NCBI GenBank assembly: GCA_037349315.1
Contig: JBAIAC010000040.1
Coordinates: forward strand, 11,054,001-11,118,000
Direction of reading: 5' to 3'
DNA: 64,000 bases
DNA from: Chelydra serpentina
Taxonomy: Eukaryota; Chordata; Testudines; Chelydridae
Part shown: piece after piece, positions 23,262 through 33,506 of the stretch
Layout of the letters: each line of letters starts with the position of its first letter
Numbering within the stretch: position 1 is the first letter of the stretch
Translations under genes and position numbers: made by a program
The notes under the pieces: generated by a model
Databases searched by the model: none
What the model was told of the DNA's origin: nothing
What the model saw: only the letters and a program-made list of their open reading frames with translations

Positions 23262-23925
23262 AATAATAGAACTATAGGGGCCTTGAGAGGTCATCTAGTC
23301 CAGCCCCCTGTGCTAAGGCAGGAACCAAGTTTACCGAGAGCATCCCTAACAGATGTTTGTCCACCCAATTCTCAAAAACCTCCAGTACTGGGGATTCCAC
23401 AACCTTGGAAGCCTAATCCAGTTCTTAACTATCCTTATCCTTAGAAACTTCTTCCTAATATCTAATCTAAATCTCCCTTGCTGAAAATCAAGCCAATTGT
23501 TCTTATCCTACTTTCAGTGGACATGGAGAACAATTCATCAATTCGTCTTTATGACAGCCCTTAACATATTTAAAGGCTATCAGGTCCCCTTCTCAGTCTG
23601 CTTTCCTGGTCTGAACATGCCCAGGGTTTTTTTTAAACCTTTCCTCAGAGGTCAGGTTTTCTAAACTTTTCATCATTTTTATTGCTCTCCTCTGGATTCT
23701 TTCCAGTTTGTCCACATCTTTCTTGAAGTGTGGTGCCTGGAACTGGACACTGTTCTCCAGCTGGGGCCTCACCAGTGTCAAGGAGAGTGGGACAGTCACC
23801 TCCCATGTCTTACATACAACACTCCTGTTAATAGAGCCCAGAATCATATTAGCCTTTTTTTAAACTGCATCACATTGTTGGCTCACATGCAATTTACGAT
23901 CACTATAACCCCCAGAAAAGTGTGG
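23262..23925 (-). mobile_element. CR1 LINE, 3' fragment
   Basis: Read on the minus strand it encodes ILGSINRSVVCKTWEVTVPL, then VRPQLENSVQF and DKLERIQRRAIKMMK, the C-terminal segment of a CR1 reverse-transcriptase ORF, followed by the CR1 3' region ending near CATCTAGTCCAGCCCCCTG on the + strand (23292-23310). It has several frameshifts and is 5'-truncated, as usual for CR1. Confidence 0.9.
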
Positions 23926-24078
23926 CGCAGTACAGTACAAAGTGTGGTAAAATGAGCAAATATTATGGTAAAAATATTGTTCTATCATTTGTGAATTACA
24001 TGAATAGAGTGAAAATGTTTGTATGGACATCAACCAAATCACCTAATGGAGCGCTCATGGAATAGGATGGGTCAGCAT

Positions 24079-24202
24079 TAGGGTGACCAGACAGCAAGTG
24101 GGAAAAATCGGGACAGGGGGTGAGGGATAATAGGAGCCTATATAAGAAAAAGACCCAAAAATTGGGACTGTCCCTATAAAATCGGAACATCTGGTCACCC
24201 TA
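24079..24202. mobile_element. TAGGGTGACCAGA-family MITE, short form, 124 bp
   Basis: The perfect 8-bp duplication GTCAGCAT lies at 24071-24078 and 24203-24210. The ends TAGGGTGACCAGA and TCTGGTCACCCTA are perfect 13-bp inverted repeats. The interior has AATCGGGAC near the left and GGGACTGTCCC near the right. Confidence 0.92.
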
Positions 24203-24210
24203 GTCAGCAT

Positions 24211-25706
24211 GAAATTTTAAATTTGCACTAATCTGCCTAAGACAAGGGACGTCTGAAATATCAGTTTAATTATGATTATATACAAAACCATTGTGATTGC
24301 GGTCATGTTACTATTCTTCAAATACTTTGGCTCAGTGTGGTCTACACATATGATCCTGGGCAAGACCTGCTTCTGCTTTTAGCACGTGGCCCATAGTAAG
24401 GGGAAGCTCATTGATGCGCTTAGTAGCTTAGAGCTTTGGAGGGTTATAATGCCTCCTGAGACTCTCCAGGTACACTGGGATGATGTAGAAGTAATTTGCA
24501 ACACCCCTTTATGGGTGCATGTTCCCTCTTCCATATGTGGCCAGCCAGACTCCATCCAGTTGCTCCCAGCCCCTGCTTACCCCCAAGTTTCATACGCAAT
24601 AAGAGCAGCCTTAACACAGGTTACACAAGGCAGGGTGAGTCCTTATTCCCTTCCACTCCCCAACACAACTTTTGTTAGACAATGGAGCCTGTATTAGGAA
24701 ACTAAAGAAGGATTGAGCCTCCCCATTACGGCGGGGGTTGGTCTGTATATCTGGCCACAGTTTTCCCTGTCTGTGTTTAGTCAGTCTCAGCCAGTGCATT
24801 CTTCACCCAGTTCTATTTCACTTGGAAGCTAAGGCATTTATTATCTGGAGACAGAGAGACAGTGTCTGTTTCCCTCTTTTCAAGATCCGAAAATCAAAAG
24901 CACTTCCTCTCATTGTACATCATTCCTCCTCGTAATCTTGACTTGGGGGGGAAAATATCACTCATTTCAGGATTAAAAACTATCGGTATTGAAGGAAATG
25001 CTGCTGTTCCCCCCTACGCCAACCCCAGATTACCAAAGCAAAGCCCAGAGAGTGCTTGCGGTTTTCAAAGCGGAATCTGAAAAGGGTATGGAGCATAATT
25101 ATCATAAAGACATACCGGATTTGCACATTACAAATTATTGTGACTTCTGCAGTCCTAAATATTAGGGGACAGGGTCAAGATGGCAGCTGTGATTACGCGT
25201 AAGACAGTGGTTGACTTTTCTTGGCACTTCTATGTGATAGCGCCTACATTTCAGTGGCTTGCTTGTTCGGAGGAGTGGACTCCAAAATGAGCTCATTATT
25301 TTGGCCATGTTGTGCTGGTACAAACCCATCTCCTCTGGCCCATTTCCTAACAGGAACCTCAGGCGGACGGGAAACTGCAGCCTTTCCTTTCTAGCTGGAA
25401 TTCAGGAACAGCAAATCAGACATGGTGGCTGTGGGTAGGGTAGACAGCAGTCAGAATGAATGAAGCCATTTGATTTCTCTTTGCTGTTTCCTGAATGTCA
25501 GGAATAGAGTTTCACCCTATTCCTCTTCAGATAGGACCATGTCAGGCCTTCAGTCTGGGCGTATCTCCTGTTCCCTGCTGCAGACTGAAAAGATGGAGAA
25601 TTGTATTGCGATAATAATTAAATCTGAGGTAATTGATCTATCAAGTGCCTATCACCTCCTCATTATTTATAAAGCAATCTTCAAGAATAGAATAAATGGA
25701 GATATG
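24211..25706. other. No recognised gene or repeat
   Basis: Intronic DNA; short ORFs only, none recognisable. Confidence 0.4.
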
Positions 25707-25894
25707 CTAATCTCCTAGAATTGGAATGACCTGAAAGGTCATTGAGTCCAGTTTGCTGCCTTTACTAGCAGGACCAAGTACTGTCCCCTGACAGATTTTT
25801 GCCCCAGATCCCTAAATGGCCCCCTCAAGAATTGAACTCACAACCCTGGGTTTAGCAGGCCAGTGCTCAAACCACTGAGCTATCCCACTCCCCC
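25707..25894 (-). mobile_element. tRNA-derived SINE with CR1-like tail (Cry/tortoise polIII type)
   Basis: On the minus strand the head reads GGGATAGCTCAGTGGTTTGA (A box), followed by a B-box-like GGTTGTGAGTTCAATTC, then a tail with CAGGACCAAG-complement words and a TGACCTTTCAGGTC 3' block resembling CR1 3' ends. This layout is that of the cryptodiran turtle SINE family, and it is the best single clue to the host lineage. Confidence 0.8.
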
Positions 25895-25937
25895 TTCACA
25901 GCATTGCCTGTGGGTGAAGGGAATATTATTTGACACA

Positions 25938-26050
25938 AACAATACAGAGAGATTAGGTGACTTGCCCAAGGTCATCTAGGAAGTCTGAGGCAGAGCTGGA
26001 AATTGAACCCAGGTTTTCTGAGTAATAGTTTAGTGCTTTAACCACAGGTA
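25938..26050 (-). repeat. MIR-like SINE
   Basis: GGTGACTTGCCCAAGGTCAT, GAAATTGAACCCAGGTTTTC and GTGCTTTAACCAC appear in the antisense MIR order. Confidence 0.65.
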
Positions 26051-26214
26051 GAAGCTCATGCTCCTTTCTTGCAAGTGAGAGCAGCTTTATGGCCTTCGGT
26101 GGCAATACCCCAGATTTTCATAAATGTAACTGAGTTTAGAACCTGGCCTATAGCTATATGACTGGACTGTAGTTAAACTGACTTTCACTGCACTGGATTG
26201 TTGTGGCTATTTGC

Positions 26215-26680
26215 TTCAGATTGAGTTGAAATTGGTCAGAGAAACTTCAATAGAACCATATGATGTCAGAATATGAAGTTCTGTCCAAATCAAATAGCTT
26301 CACAAAATCAGGTTGATTTCACTGCAGTTTTGTTTCAGAAGAAAACTGGGACAGGGGGCAGGGTGAGGGAGAGCAACAACAGCGATGAACATTTTGTTCT
26401 GAAAATTTCAGAACATCTGGTTCCTACATTTTCAGAACAGAACATTTTTTATTTTTTCATTTTTAAGCAATGCTTCATTTCACTTTTTTATTCTGGGTGG
26501 TATTATATATTTTAACAACACAATTTGTTTAAAGAAAAAAGACAAAATTGAAACAAAATGACTGTCAAAAGAGAACATTCGGATTGACTTAAAGCCATTT
26601 TTTCTTTCATAATTCTCTGTTAGGCAATTTTGAAATTTTTCATGTTCACTTTGATTTGGAATGAAGCCAAGTTTCAAAAT
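26215..26680. repeat. Degenerate AAACATTTTG-type old element
   Basis: Repeated GAAAATTTCAGAAC, GAACATTTT and TTTTGAAATTTTTC words resemble the 773-1213 family. No ends or duplication could be fixed. Confidence 0.35.
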
Positions 26681-27584
26681 CCTTCACAGATTAGAACTTC
26701 CTCCACAAAGCTGTAGCCGCAGTACTGAGAGGCAGGGACACCATAACTGTACCACAAGCCTGTTACTGTCTAGTGTGAGCAGCAATTGTTTAGCTTCAGG
26801 AGAAGTGAAGGAAGCTCTTCTTAGAGGCTGCAGGTAGCTCATAAACAACTACTAAACGATCCTGCATACCTGTATGTCCCATCCTGTCTAATTAAGGATC
26901 ATCTCCTTTGGCAAAATTCACTTGTGTGCAAAGGGCCAATACACACATTATGCATAACTTAAGTCCCTGAAGATGCATAGGCCTTTGCTTACCCTCTACA
27001 TAGGGGTGAATTTTGGGTCAGGTCAGTAGTAAAAATACATGCAAAAAAATAAAACCGAAGGGAAAAAATCTGCAGAAATGAAATATTCTTGATCTAGGTT
27101 AAAAATAAGGAGGTGATTCCCCAGAAGAGGTTTTTAACCAGGGGGCTTTCAGTTACACCAATAGACTTCATACATTGTGGCTGATCCATAACATTCACAG
27201 AGGAGGCACCATGCCGCTAGAATAGGATGTTTGCCCAGAACTGTACGTCCTTTTAATATGTGCTACTGCATATTTCACTCAGGTATATTTTGCTGGGGAT
27301 AATGTATTCATGTTTGCCACAAAGCTGCAGAACAAAATAAGATTTCCTTAGGCATTAATTGGAAGCAGTGTTTTCCTAATCAATATTCCCTAAAATGCGC
27401 TCAAGGTGCATTAGCACATTAGGAAAGCTATCAGAGAGCCATCTTTTATCTACATGGGTCTCTGCTCAAATCCATAGGGTGGTTGAACATTTTCTAAAGC
27501 TGTGGTGCTTTAAAGCTGTCCTTTTCAGAGTCACTGCTTTCCCGGATAGAGTCCCACATTCTTTACATATGGCCTACATTCTTT
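26681..27584. other. No recognised gene or repeat
   Basis: Intronic DNA with nothing identifiable. Confidence 0.4.
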
Positions 27585-28048
27585 CTTCCTAGATGCATCA
27601 CTTTACATTTGGCCATATTATAACAATATTGTTTACTTGTGCCCATCTTACAAAGCAATCCAGATCACTCTGCATTCGTGATCTGTCCTCTTCATTATTT
27701 ACCAATCGCCCAATCTTTGTGCCCGCTGCAAACTTTATCAGTGATGATTTTATGGTTTCCTCCAAATCACTGACAAAAATGTTAAAGAGCACAGGGCCAA
27801 GAACCAATCCCTGCAGGACCCCATTAGAAACACACCCGCTCTAGCCAGCCTGTACTTGAGAAGATTGGCTCCCCATCTACTGAGATGGAGGCCATCCAAA
27901 TTTTATAGCCCCCCTCCCAATAGAAGGTAGACCAGTGTTCCACAAAATCAAAATGTTTTGCTTTACACCATTTACCTGTCCAGTGATTCACTTCCAGGAT
28001 CTTCTGCCTTCTGTCTTCCTTTGCTTGTGGGGCAGGAAGGAACTCCAA
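27585..28048 (-). mobile_element. Rearranged CR1 LINE: esterase-like segment joined to RT segment
   Basis: On the minus strand, 28048 to about 27845 encodes VNHWTGKWCKAKHFDFVEHW and, after one frameshift, NLDGLHLSRWGANLL. The W-C-x-x-x-x-F-x-F-x-x-H and D-G-x-H-L-S motifs match the SGNH esterase-like domain of CR1 ORF1. Directly after it, 27838-27590 encodes [20 protein letters not shown] and DLDCFVRWAQVNNI, the reverse transcriptase of ORF2. The N-terminal part of ORF2 (endonuclease) is missing between them. Confidence 0.75.
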
Positions 28049-28814
28049 AATTGCTTAAGCATTCTTCTCCTTCAGTACCATTCAGTATGTGGGCAATCTT
28101 TCCCAGTAGTCAGAGCAGGAGTCTGGTCTAGTGAGAGAGCAGGTATCCAGGTTGGGGAACAAAGCCAAGGCTCAGCACCAGAGTCAACTGCCAGTTACCA
28201 GAGCCAGGGGTCAAGCCAGAGTCAAGAGGCAGGACTGATAACTGATGGCGGAAGCGAGATAAGGGCAGGAACTGGAGTACAGGCAAGGATCAAGCATGGA
28301 GCAAGAGCACAGGAATGAGGTAGGAGCCAGGAGCAGAACAGAAATCAGGAGCAGGGTTGGGTGCAAGAAGCAGGCATAGGCAGGGTGCAATGCAGCCACA
28401 CCAGAAAATCATCTTGTTGCTCAGACAGCTTCCTGTGCCTCCCTCTGGCTTACATACCATAGTTGGACCATTCGGTGAAACCTGGGCAGTCCTCCAGTCA
28501 GGGCTCCCATGGGCGGTGCCTTGGCTGAGGCTGTATTCCTACTAGCTTCTCGGCCCAGTGGGTTTCAGCAAACATGGAATGGAAGTCACAATGCAGCAGA
28601 TGGGTGGGCACTCCCAGGCCTGGATTCAAGACGTGGGACATCACGTGTTCTGACTTCTCTGAAGTCATCTATAATCCGAGATATCCCACAGCACAGTGTC
28701 ATTGGTACTGATATGCACCATCACCAGTGGATCCTTGCGTGTCAGAGCTCATGTCATATCATCATCCCGTAGGAGGCAGAAACTCTCCTGCAAGGTGTTG
28801 AGCACCTTTTGGGT

Positions 28815-28951
28815 CTGTTCTGCCACAGAGGAGTCACATGACCTTGGGCAAGTTGTTTCACTTCACCTTGCCCCAGATTCCCCCCTGTAAAAGAGGAATA
28901 ATGATCGTGCCCGCCGACATGGGGTGGAGTCACGAGGAATGCTTGCAAAGC
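28815..28951 (+). repeat. MIR-like SINE
   Basis: CATGACCTTGGGCAAGTTGT, CCCTGTAAAAGAGGAATAAT and GCTTGCAAAGCATTGTGAG are in sense MIR order. Confidence 0.6.
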
Positions 28952-28959
28952 ATTGTGAG

Positions 28960-29412
28960 TAGAACCGGACCAAAAAAGTTTTGACATTTGAAAACCAAAC
29001 TATTTAAATTTGGAAATGCTGCTGCAGTGCCTCGTGGGAGTTGTAGTTCAGGTGCCTCAAACTTCCATCCTCCTGTATAGGCTAGACTTTCTGGCTGGAC
29101 TACATGTCCTCTGATGCGCCTCAGTCTCCCCTAATGGACAGTGCATGATAAGAGTCCCGGGGTGTGGTGCAACATGGGAGATATAGTTCATGTGGGAAGC
29201 CCAATTCATAAAAGAGAATAGGGACATGAGGCAACTGAACTACAATACCCATGTGGTACTGTATCTCCATTTCCAAATCTAAATACTTTCAGTGTGAGGC
29301 ATTCATTCTTTTTGACAAAAAAAATCAAACTTTTTCTTGGAAAGCAGACGCCTTTCACAAAAAAATTATTTAAAAAAAAATAGTGTTGATGGAAAATTTG
29401 CATCCAGCTGTA
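28960..29412. mobile_element. hAT-like element, 453 bp, with several ZNF143-like sites
   Basis: It is flanked by ATTGTGAG (28952-28959) and GTTGTGAG (29413-29420), 7 of 8 matching. The ends are TAGAACCGG and CATCCAGCTGTA. The interior matches the 4987-5855 element. Four sequences resembling the ZNF143/SBS motif (ACTACAAYTCCCANNATGC type) occur at 29028-29047 (-), 29099-29118 (+), 29169-29188 (-) and 29239-29258 (+). Confidence 0.65.
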
Positions 29413-29420
29413 GTTGTGAG

Positions 29421-30193
29421 ATCCTCTGATGGAAGGTGATACAAAACCACAGAGTACAATTATCAGTGAATGTGCGTATTTCTTACTCAGTTCTGGTGCA
29501 CCTGCCAATGGTTGGAAATCATTAGCCTATAATCTAACAGTCCTTAAGAAGGCCTCGTAGTTTACACATATTTGCTGTCTCCTCCGCTTTCGATGTAACC
29601 AGAAGGAGCCTATTCTTTTTGTTTCAATATCAGCTTTCCTGCTGAGCTGCTGGTTCCCCTGGAATGGAAACTGGTTTCCCTTGATTGACTGCCACATGGT
29701 AGCAAAGGTTGACTAGGCCAGAAATGCCAATCTGACATGAGCCCATTTTGTTTCCTTCTTATTTCAGAGCACGACTTCAGGGAAAGAAAACATAGAAAGG
29801 CTCTTGCATTTTTTGCTGACACTTATGACGTGATCAATTGCTTGGGACGAGGCAAAGCAGCCTGTACAAAGTGTAGACGTTCACATTTTTCCCCCCTCTA
29901 GAGTAAATAAATGTTGACAGACATCAAGGCACATCAGATTTAGGATCTGGCTGGAGTTAAATAGCTGAGCTTCAAGCCAGGCTGTGTATTTTTTACTCCA
30001 GCTCTGGAGCAGTGCAGTTTAGGATGCTAGTGCCACTGACACACGGGTACTGATAGTTGAGGAGACATTGTATGTTGAGTAGCACCTCCGTCTGCAAACA
30101 GCACAGGAGTCCATGGGGCTACTTACGGGAGAAAGCTCTACTCAAGGGTGAGTGAGGGTAATAGAATCTGGCCTAAAATTGGTGCAACTTCTC
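29421..30193. other. No recognised gene or repeat
   Basis: Intronic DNA with nothing identifiable. Confidence 0.4.
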
Positions 30194-30201
30194 TTTCCTA
30201 C

Positions 30202-30867
30202 CAGGGCCAGCTCTAGGATTTTTGCCGCCCCAAGCAAAAACAAATTTGGCCGCCCCCGTTTTTTTCTTACCCCACCCCCACTCAACTCCGCCCCTTCCCC
30301 AAATCCCCAGCCCTGCCTCCTCCCCCCAGGCTCTCAAGCCTAGGAGGGAGGGAGGGAGGGAGGGGGGAGAAGCGGCATGCGAATCAGCTGTTTCGCGCGC
30401 CGCGGCCGCTTGGGATCTCCCCCTCCCTCCCGGGCTCTCAAGCCTAGGAGGGAGGGGGAGAAGCGGCGCGCGCGCCGCAGCCGCTCAGGATCTCCCCCTC
30501 CCTCCCGGGCTCTCAAGCCTAGGAGGGAGGGGGAGCAGCGGCGCGCGAATCAGCTGTTTCGCGCGCCGCAGCCGCTCAGAATCTCCCTCTCCCTCCCAGG
30601 CTCTCAAGCCCAGGAGGGAGGGGGAGCAGCGGCGCGCGAATCAGCTGGTTCGCGCGCTGCGGCCGCTCGGGATCTCCCCCTCCAGCAGTGGCGCACGAAT
30701 CAGCTGTTTCACACGCCATGGCGCGCAAGCCAGCAGCGGCAGTGGAGGTGAGCTAGGGCGGCCGGGGCACATTTTTAGGGGTGGCATGGCTGGCGCCAGA
30801 ATGCCGCCCCTAGAAACTTGCCACCCCAAGCACCAGCTTGTTTTGCTGGTGCCTGGAGCCGGCCCTG
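30202..30867. mobile_element. hAT-type MITE (CAGGGCCRGCTC family), 666 bp, with tandem array
   Basis: The perfect 8-bp duplication TTTCCTAC lies at 30194-30201 and 30868-30875. The ends CAGGGCCAGCTCTAGG and CCTGGAGCCGGCCCTG are inverted. The interior carries four unequal copies of a G/C- and CpG-rich unit starting GGCTCTCAAGCC at about 30329, 30433, 30509 and 30600, which include GCGCGCGAATCAGCTG. The 240-codon ORF across it is a repeat artefact. Confidence 0.92.
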
Positions 30868-30875
30868 TTTCCTAC

Positions 30876-32917
30876 CCCTTTCCTTCTAAAATAAAAAAGT
30901 TCTCTTCTCTACTACGCAGGGAAATTTCTCTTCTCTACTACTAGCTCAGGGAGCAGATGTTCAGTAATTATTCCTGATTCCAGCATCCTTTGGGGTGGCC
31001 AGGCAATGTGCTACCACCAATAGATTTTTACTATTAGATTCTGATCTCCTATGGTTTTGGTTCTGATTGGATTCAAAACTAGGAAGGGTGTATTTTCTAA
31101 CTACACAGTGGTCTTGGGTCCACTTTACCTCCTGTCTTGCTACCCTGTTACTGTAAGTCACTTGTCCCTGTCTTGCCTAGTTTCAGGCTAGGCTCAGTTC
31201 CCAGACTTCACAATCGTGTATCTCATTCTTCCTCTGTCACGTGTGCTAAGTATCCGTGGTTAACGGTGATGCCACATTCCCCGCGGCACTGACCAATGTC
31301 TTACAGTATAGGGATGATAATGGTTTCCTCCTTTTGCACCTTGATACAGAGTTTAGGTGCCTCCTGGAGTCTTTCAAAGCTCAAATGAGTTTCATTTTTT
31401 ATTTTCCTGGTCAATCACTTTTTCCTCGTTATAGAAAGGCTTGAAAACTCTCCTGTTCTTCTAAGTGACAGCACTGATTCAGGCAGGACTTATTAATATA
31501 ATTTATCTTGCTAACTACTACTGCTTATGCTTGTGAGCTAAGCAATGTGTGCCACGCTAAATCAGCAAATGTCTGGTAAGCCTGCCAAAGTGGCAGTTAT
31601 ATATTTGAAATGTACAGTATAAGGAGAGCGGTGCTTGCATTGGGGAAGGATTACTGTCCAGCATTGCCATGAATTAAGATTAGAAGCCCAGTGCATGGTG
31701 CATTCTTGAAATATAGGCTGTCAATTGGGAACAGTGGAAACTAGCTTTCCTAATCGTCTGTCCCTCAAGATGCCCTAATCCAGAGTCTTCATAACTGACC
31801 TATGTGCTTCTCATTTTCATAGACTTATTAGGTGTCTCTTTGTAAAAGAGCCAACAGAATTACCGCAGGAGAGGGAAAAAATGGTTTCCTGTAAGGATTT
31901 GTAATCAATATCACATGTGGGCTAGATGATGCTAATGAGTTGGGGAAGTGCTTCAGTCTCTGGTGTTGCTGTGGGCTAAGAAAGAAACGGGGCACCCTTC
32001 CACTGTAAAATACAAAATGCACTAGTCTTCCTGCCTTCTTTCCAGACCTGAGGAATTCACTCAGCCCAGTAAACTAACGAAGGCAGCTCTGACTAGCTAA
32101 TGAATTAGCCATCCAAGGTAACATTTACCCCAGACAGTTTCTAATAAATATGAGAAAAGCAGAGAGGTGTTGTTGGAACAGGCAGTGGGGCCAACGATCA
32201 CAATTCTTCACTGCCCAGAACTTTGCAGAGGCCTTTATACCTAACCTGTGGAGAGTGGGTGTAGAATGCTACCAGGTCAGAATTCCTCTCTTACAACCAT
32301 GGCAGTGTTTTACACCTCCTTCCCGGGCCCTTTGCACGGCGGTACACGATGACACAGATGCAAAGCAGCACAGAGTCAGGAGTGAAAAGTGTGTGGGGAA
32401 TCACTGCCTGGTTGCAGGAGTATCTGGCTTCTGTTGATGACTTCTGCTGAACAGGGATGCCCAGGGCTTAGTGTTCGCTTGCTCAGATAAGAGGGTGAAC
32501 TCTCCAAAATCCAATACCATCCACAAGAGCAAGAAATAAATTCCCATTTCTGTGTTCTATCTTATGAAAAAATAATAATAATGCAGCTTTGTAACTATTT
32601 CGCTTGCAATCAAAACTGAAGAGCTTGGAATGTCCATGTGCTACTTTGGAGCGACAAGTTGGTTTCTTTTCAAACAACACAATCAGACCCTTTAAAAGTG
32701 AAAAGTAAGGTGTCTCGGCACAGCAAAGAACCCACCCTTTCAAGTCCATATTTGTTTTCCAGGGAAAAGCTCCTCAGTTTGCTAGAAAAGCAACACTTTC
32801 AAGTTTGGAATGACACCAAGTGAGTTCGGTGCGTAGTCTTGGGCTACATAACGCACGTTATGCACAACTCTGTCTGGGAGATTGGCATTTGTCTCAAGAA
32901 GAATGAGTAGTTAATTG
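30876..32917. other. No recognised gene or repeat
   Basis: Intronic DNA with nothing identifiable. Confidence 0.4.
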
Positions 32918-33022
32918 GTGGGATTTTCGAAAGCACTCCATGCTTCTGTTCCCACTGAAGTCAATGTTAGTTCTTCCCTTAACATCAGAGTTTAGAGTTA
33001 GGCCAATTTGAAAATCTCACCC
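32918..33022. repeat. Palindromic GGGATTTTCRAAAG-family element
   Basis: GGTGGGATTTTCGAAAGCAC at the left and CCAATTTGAAAATCTCACCC at the right are inverted around CCCACTGAAGTCAATG. Confidence 0.6.
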
Positions 33023-33388
33023 TACAAATTTTCTAGGATGATTGATCCCCACACCCAATTTGCGTTAAATCTTTTGTTTAGTGCATTCATGACACGGCCA
33101 CATACCTACTTCATAATTCCACTGTATCACTCTGTATTGTGCTGGTGACAAACAGCCTCTAACCTCTGCTGCCCTGGTTCACTGAGATTAGATGTATGTG
33201 GCTCAGGGGAAGCTTGCTAAAGCTTTTCTAGCTGTTCACCAGCATAAGAGAAAGGGGAGTTGCAGGAGCCAAACCAAACCCCAGGCATTTCTCTGTACTT
33301 CCAAGTTCACGGTTACAAATGCCATTTAAGAGACCATCCCCTCAGGAGATAAAAGCTTCCCCATGTTGAGAGATTATCTGGAGGGTGA

Positions 33389-33506
33389 AGGGTGATGTCC
33401 CAATTGTATAGGGACAGTCACAATTTGGGGGGCTTTTTCTTATATAGGCACCTATTATACCCCTACCCCCGTCCTGATTTTTTACACTTGCTATCTGGTC
33501 ACCCTA
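33389..33506. mobile_element. TAGGGTGACCAGA-family MITE, degenerate copy
   Basis: The right end ATCTGGTCACCCTA is intact and the interior TCTTATATAGGCACCTATTA with GTCCTGATTTTTTACACTTG matches the 24079 and 41629 copies in the opposite sense. The left end is decayed (AGGGTGATGTCCC). Confidence 0.75.

Noticed and set aside
25840..25890. Possible tRNA gene (A- and B-box-like words on the - strand)
   Set aside because: The head is followed by a CR1-like tail and lacks a full cloverleaf; it is a SINE.
30222..30944. 240-codon ORF, + strand
   Set aside because: It lies almost wholly inside the MITE at 30202-30867 and repeats because of the tandem array there; there is no gene-like motif.
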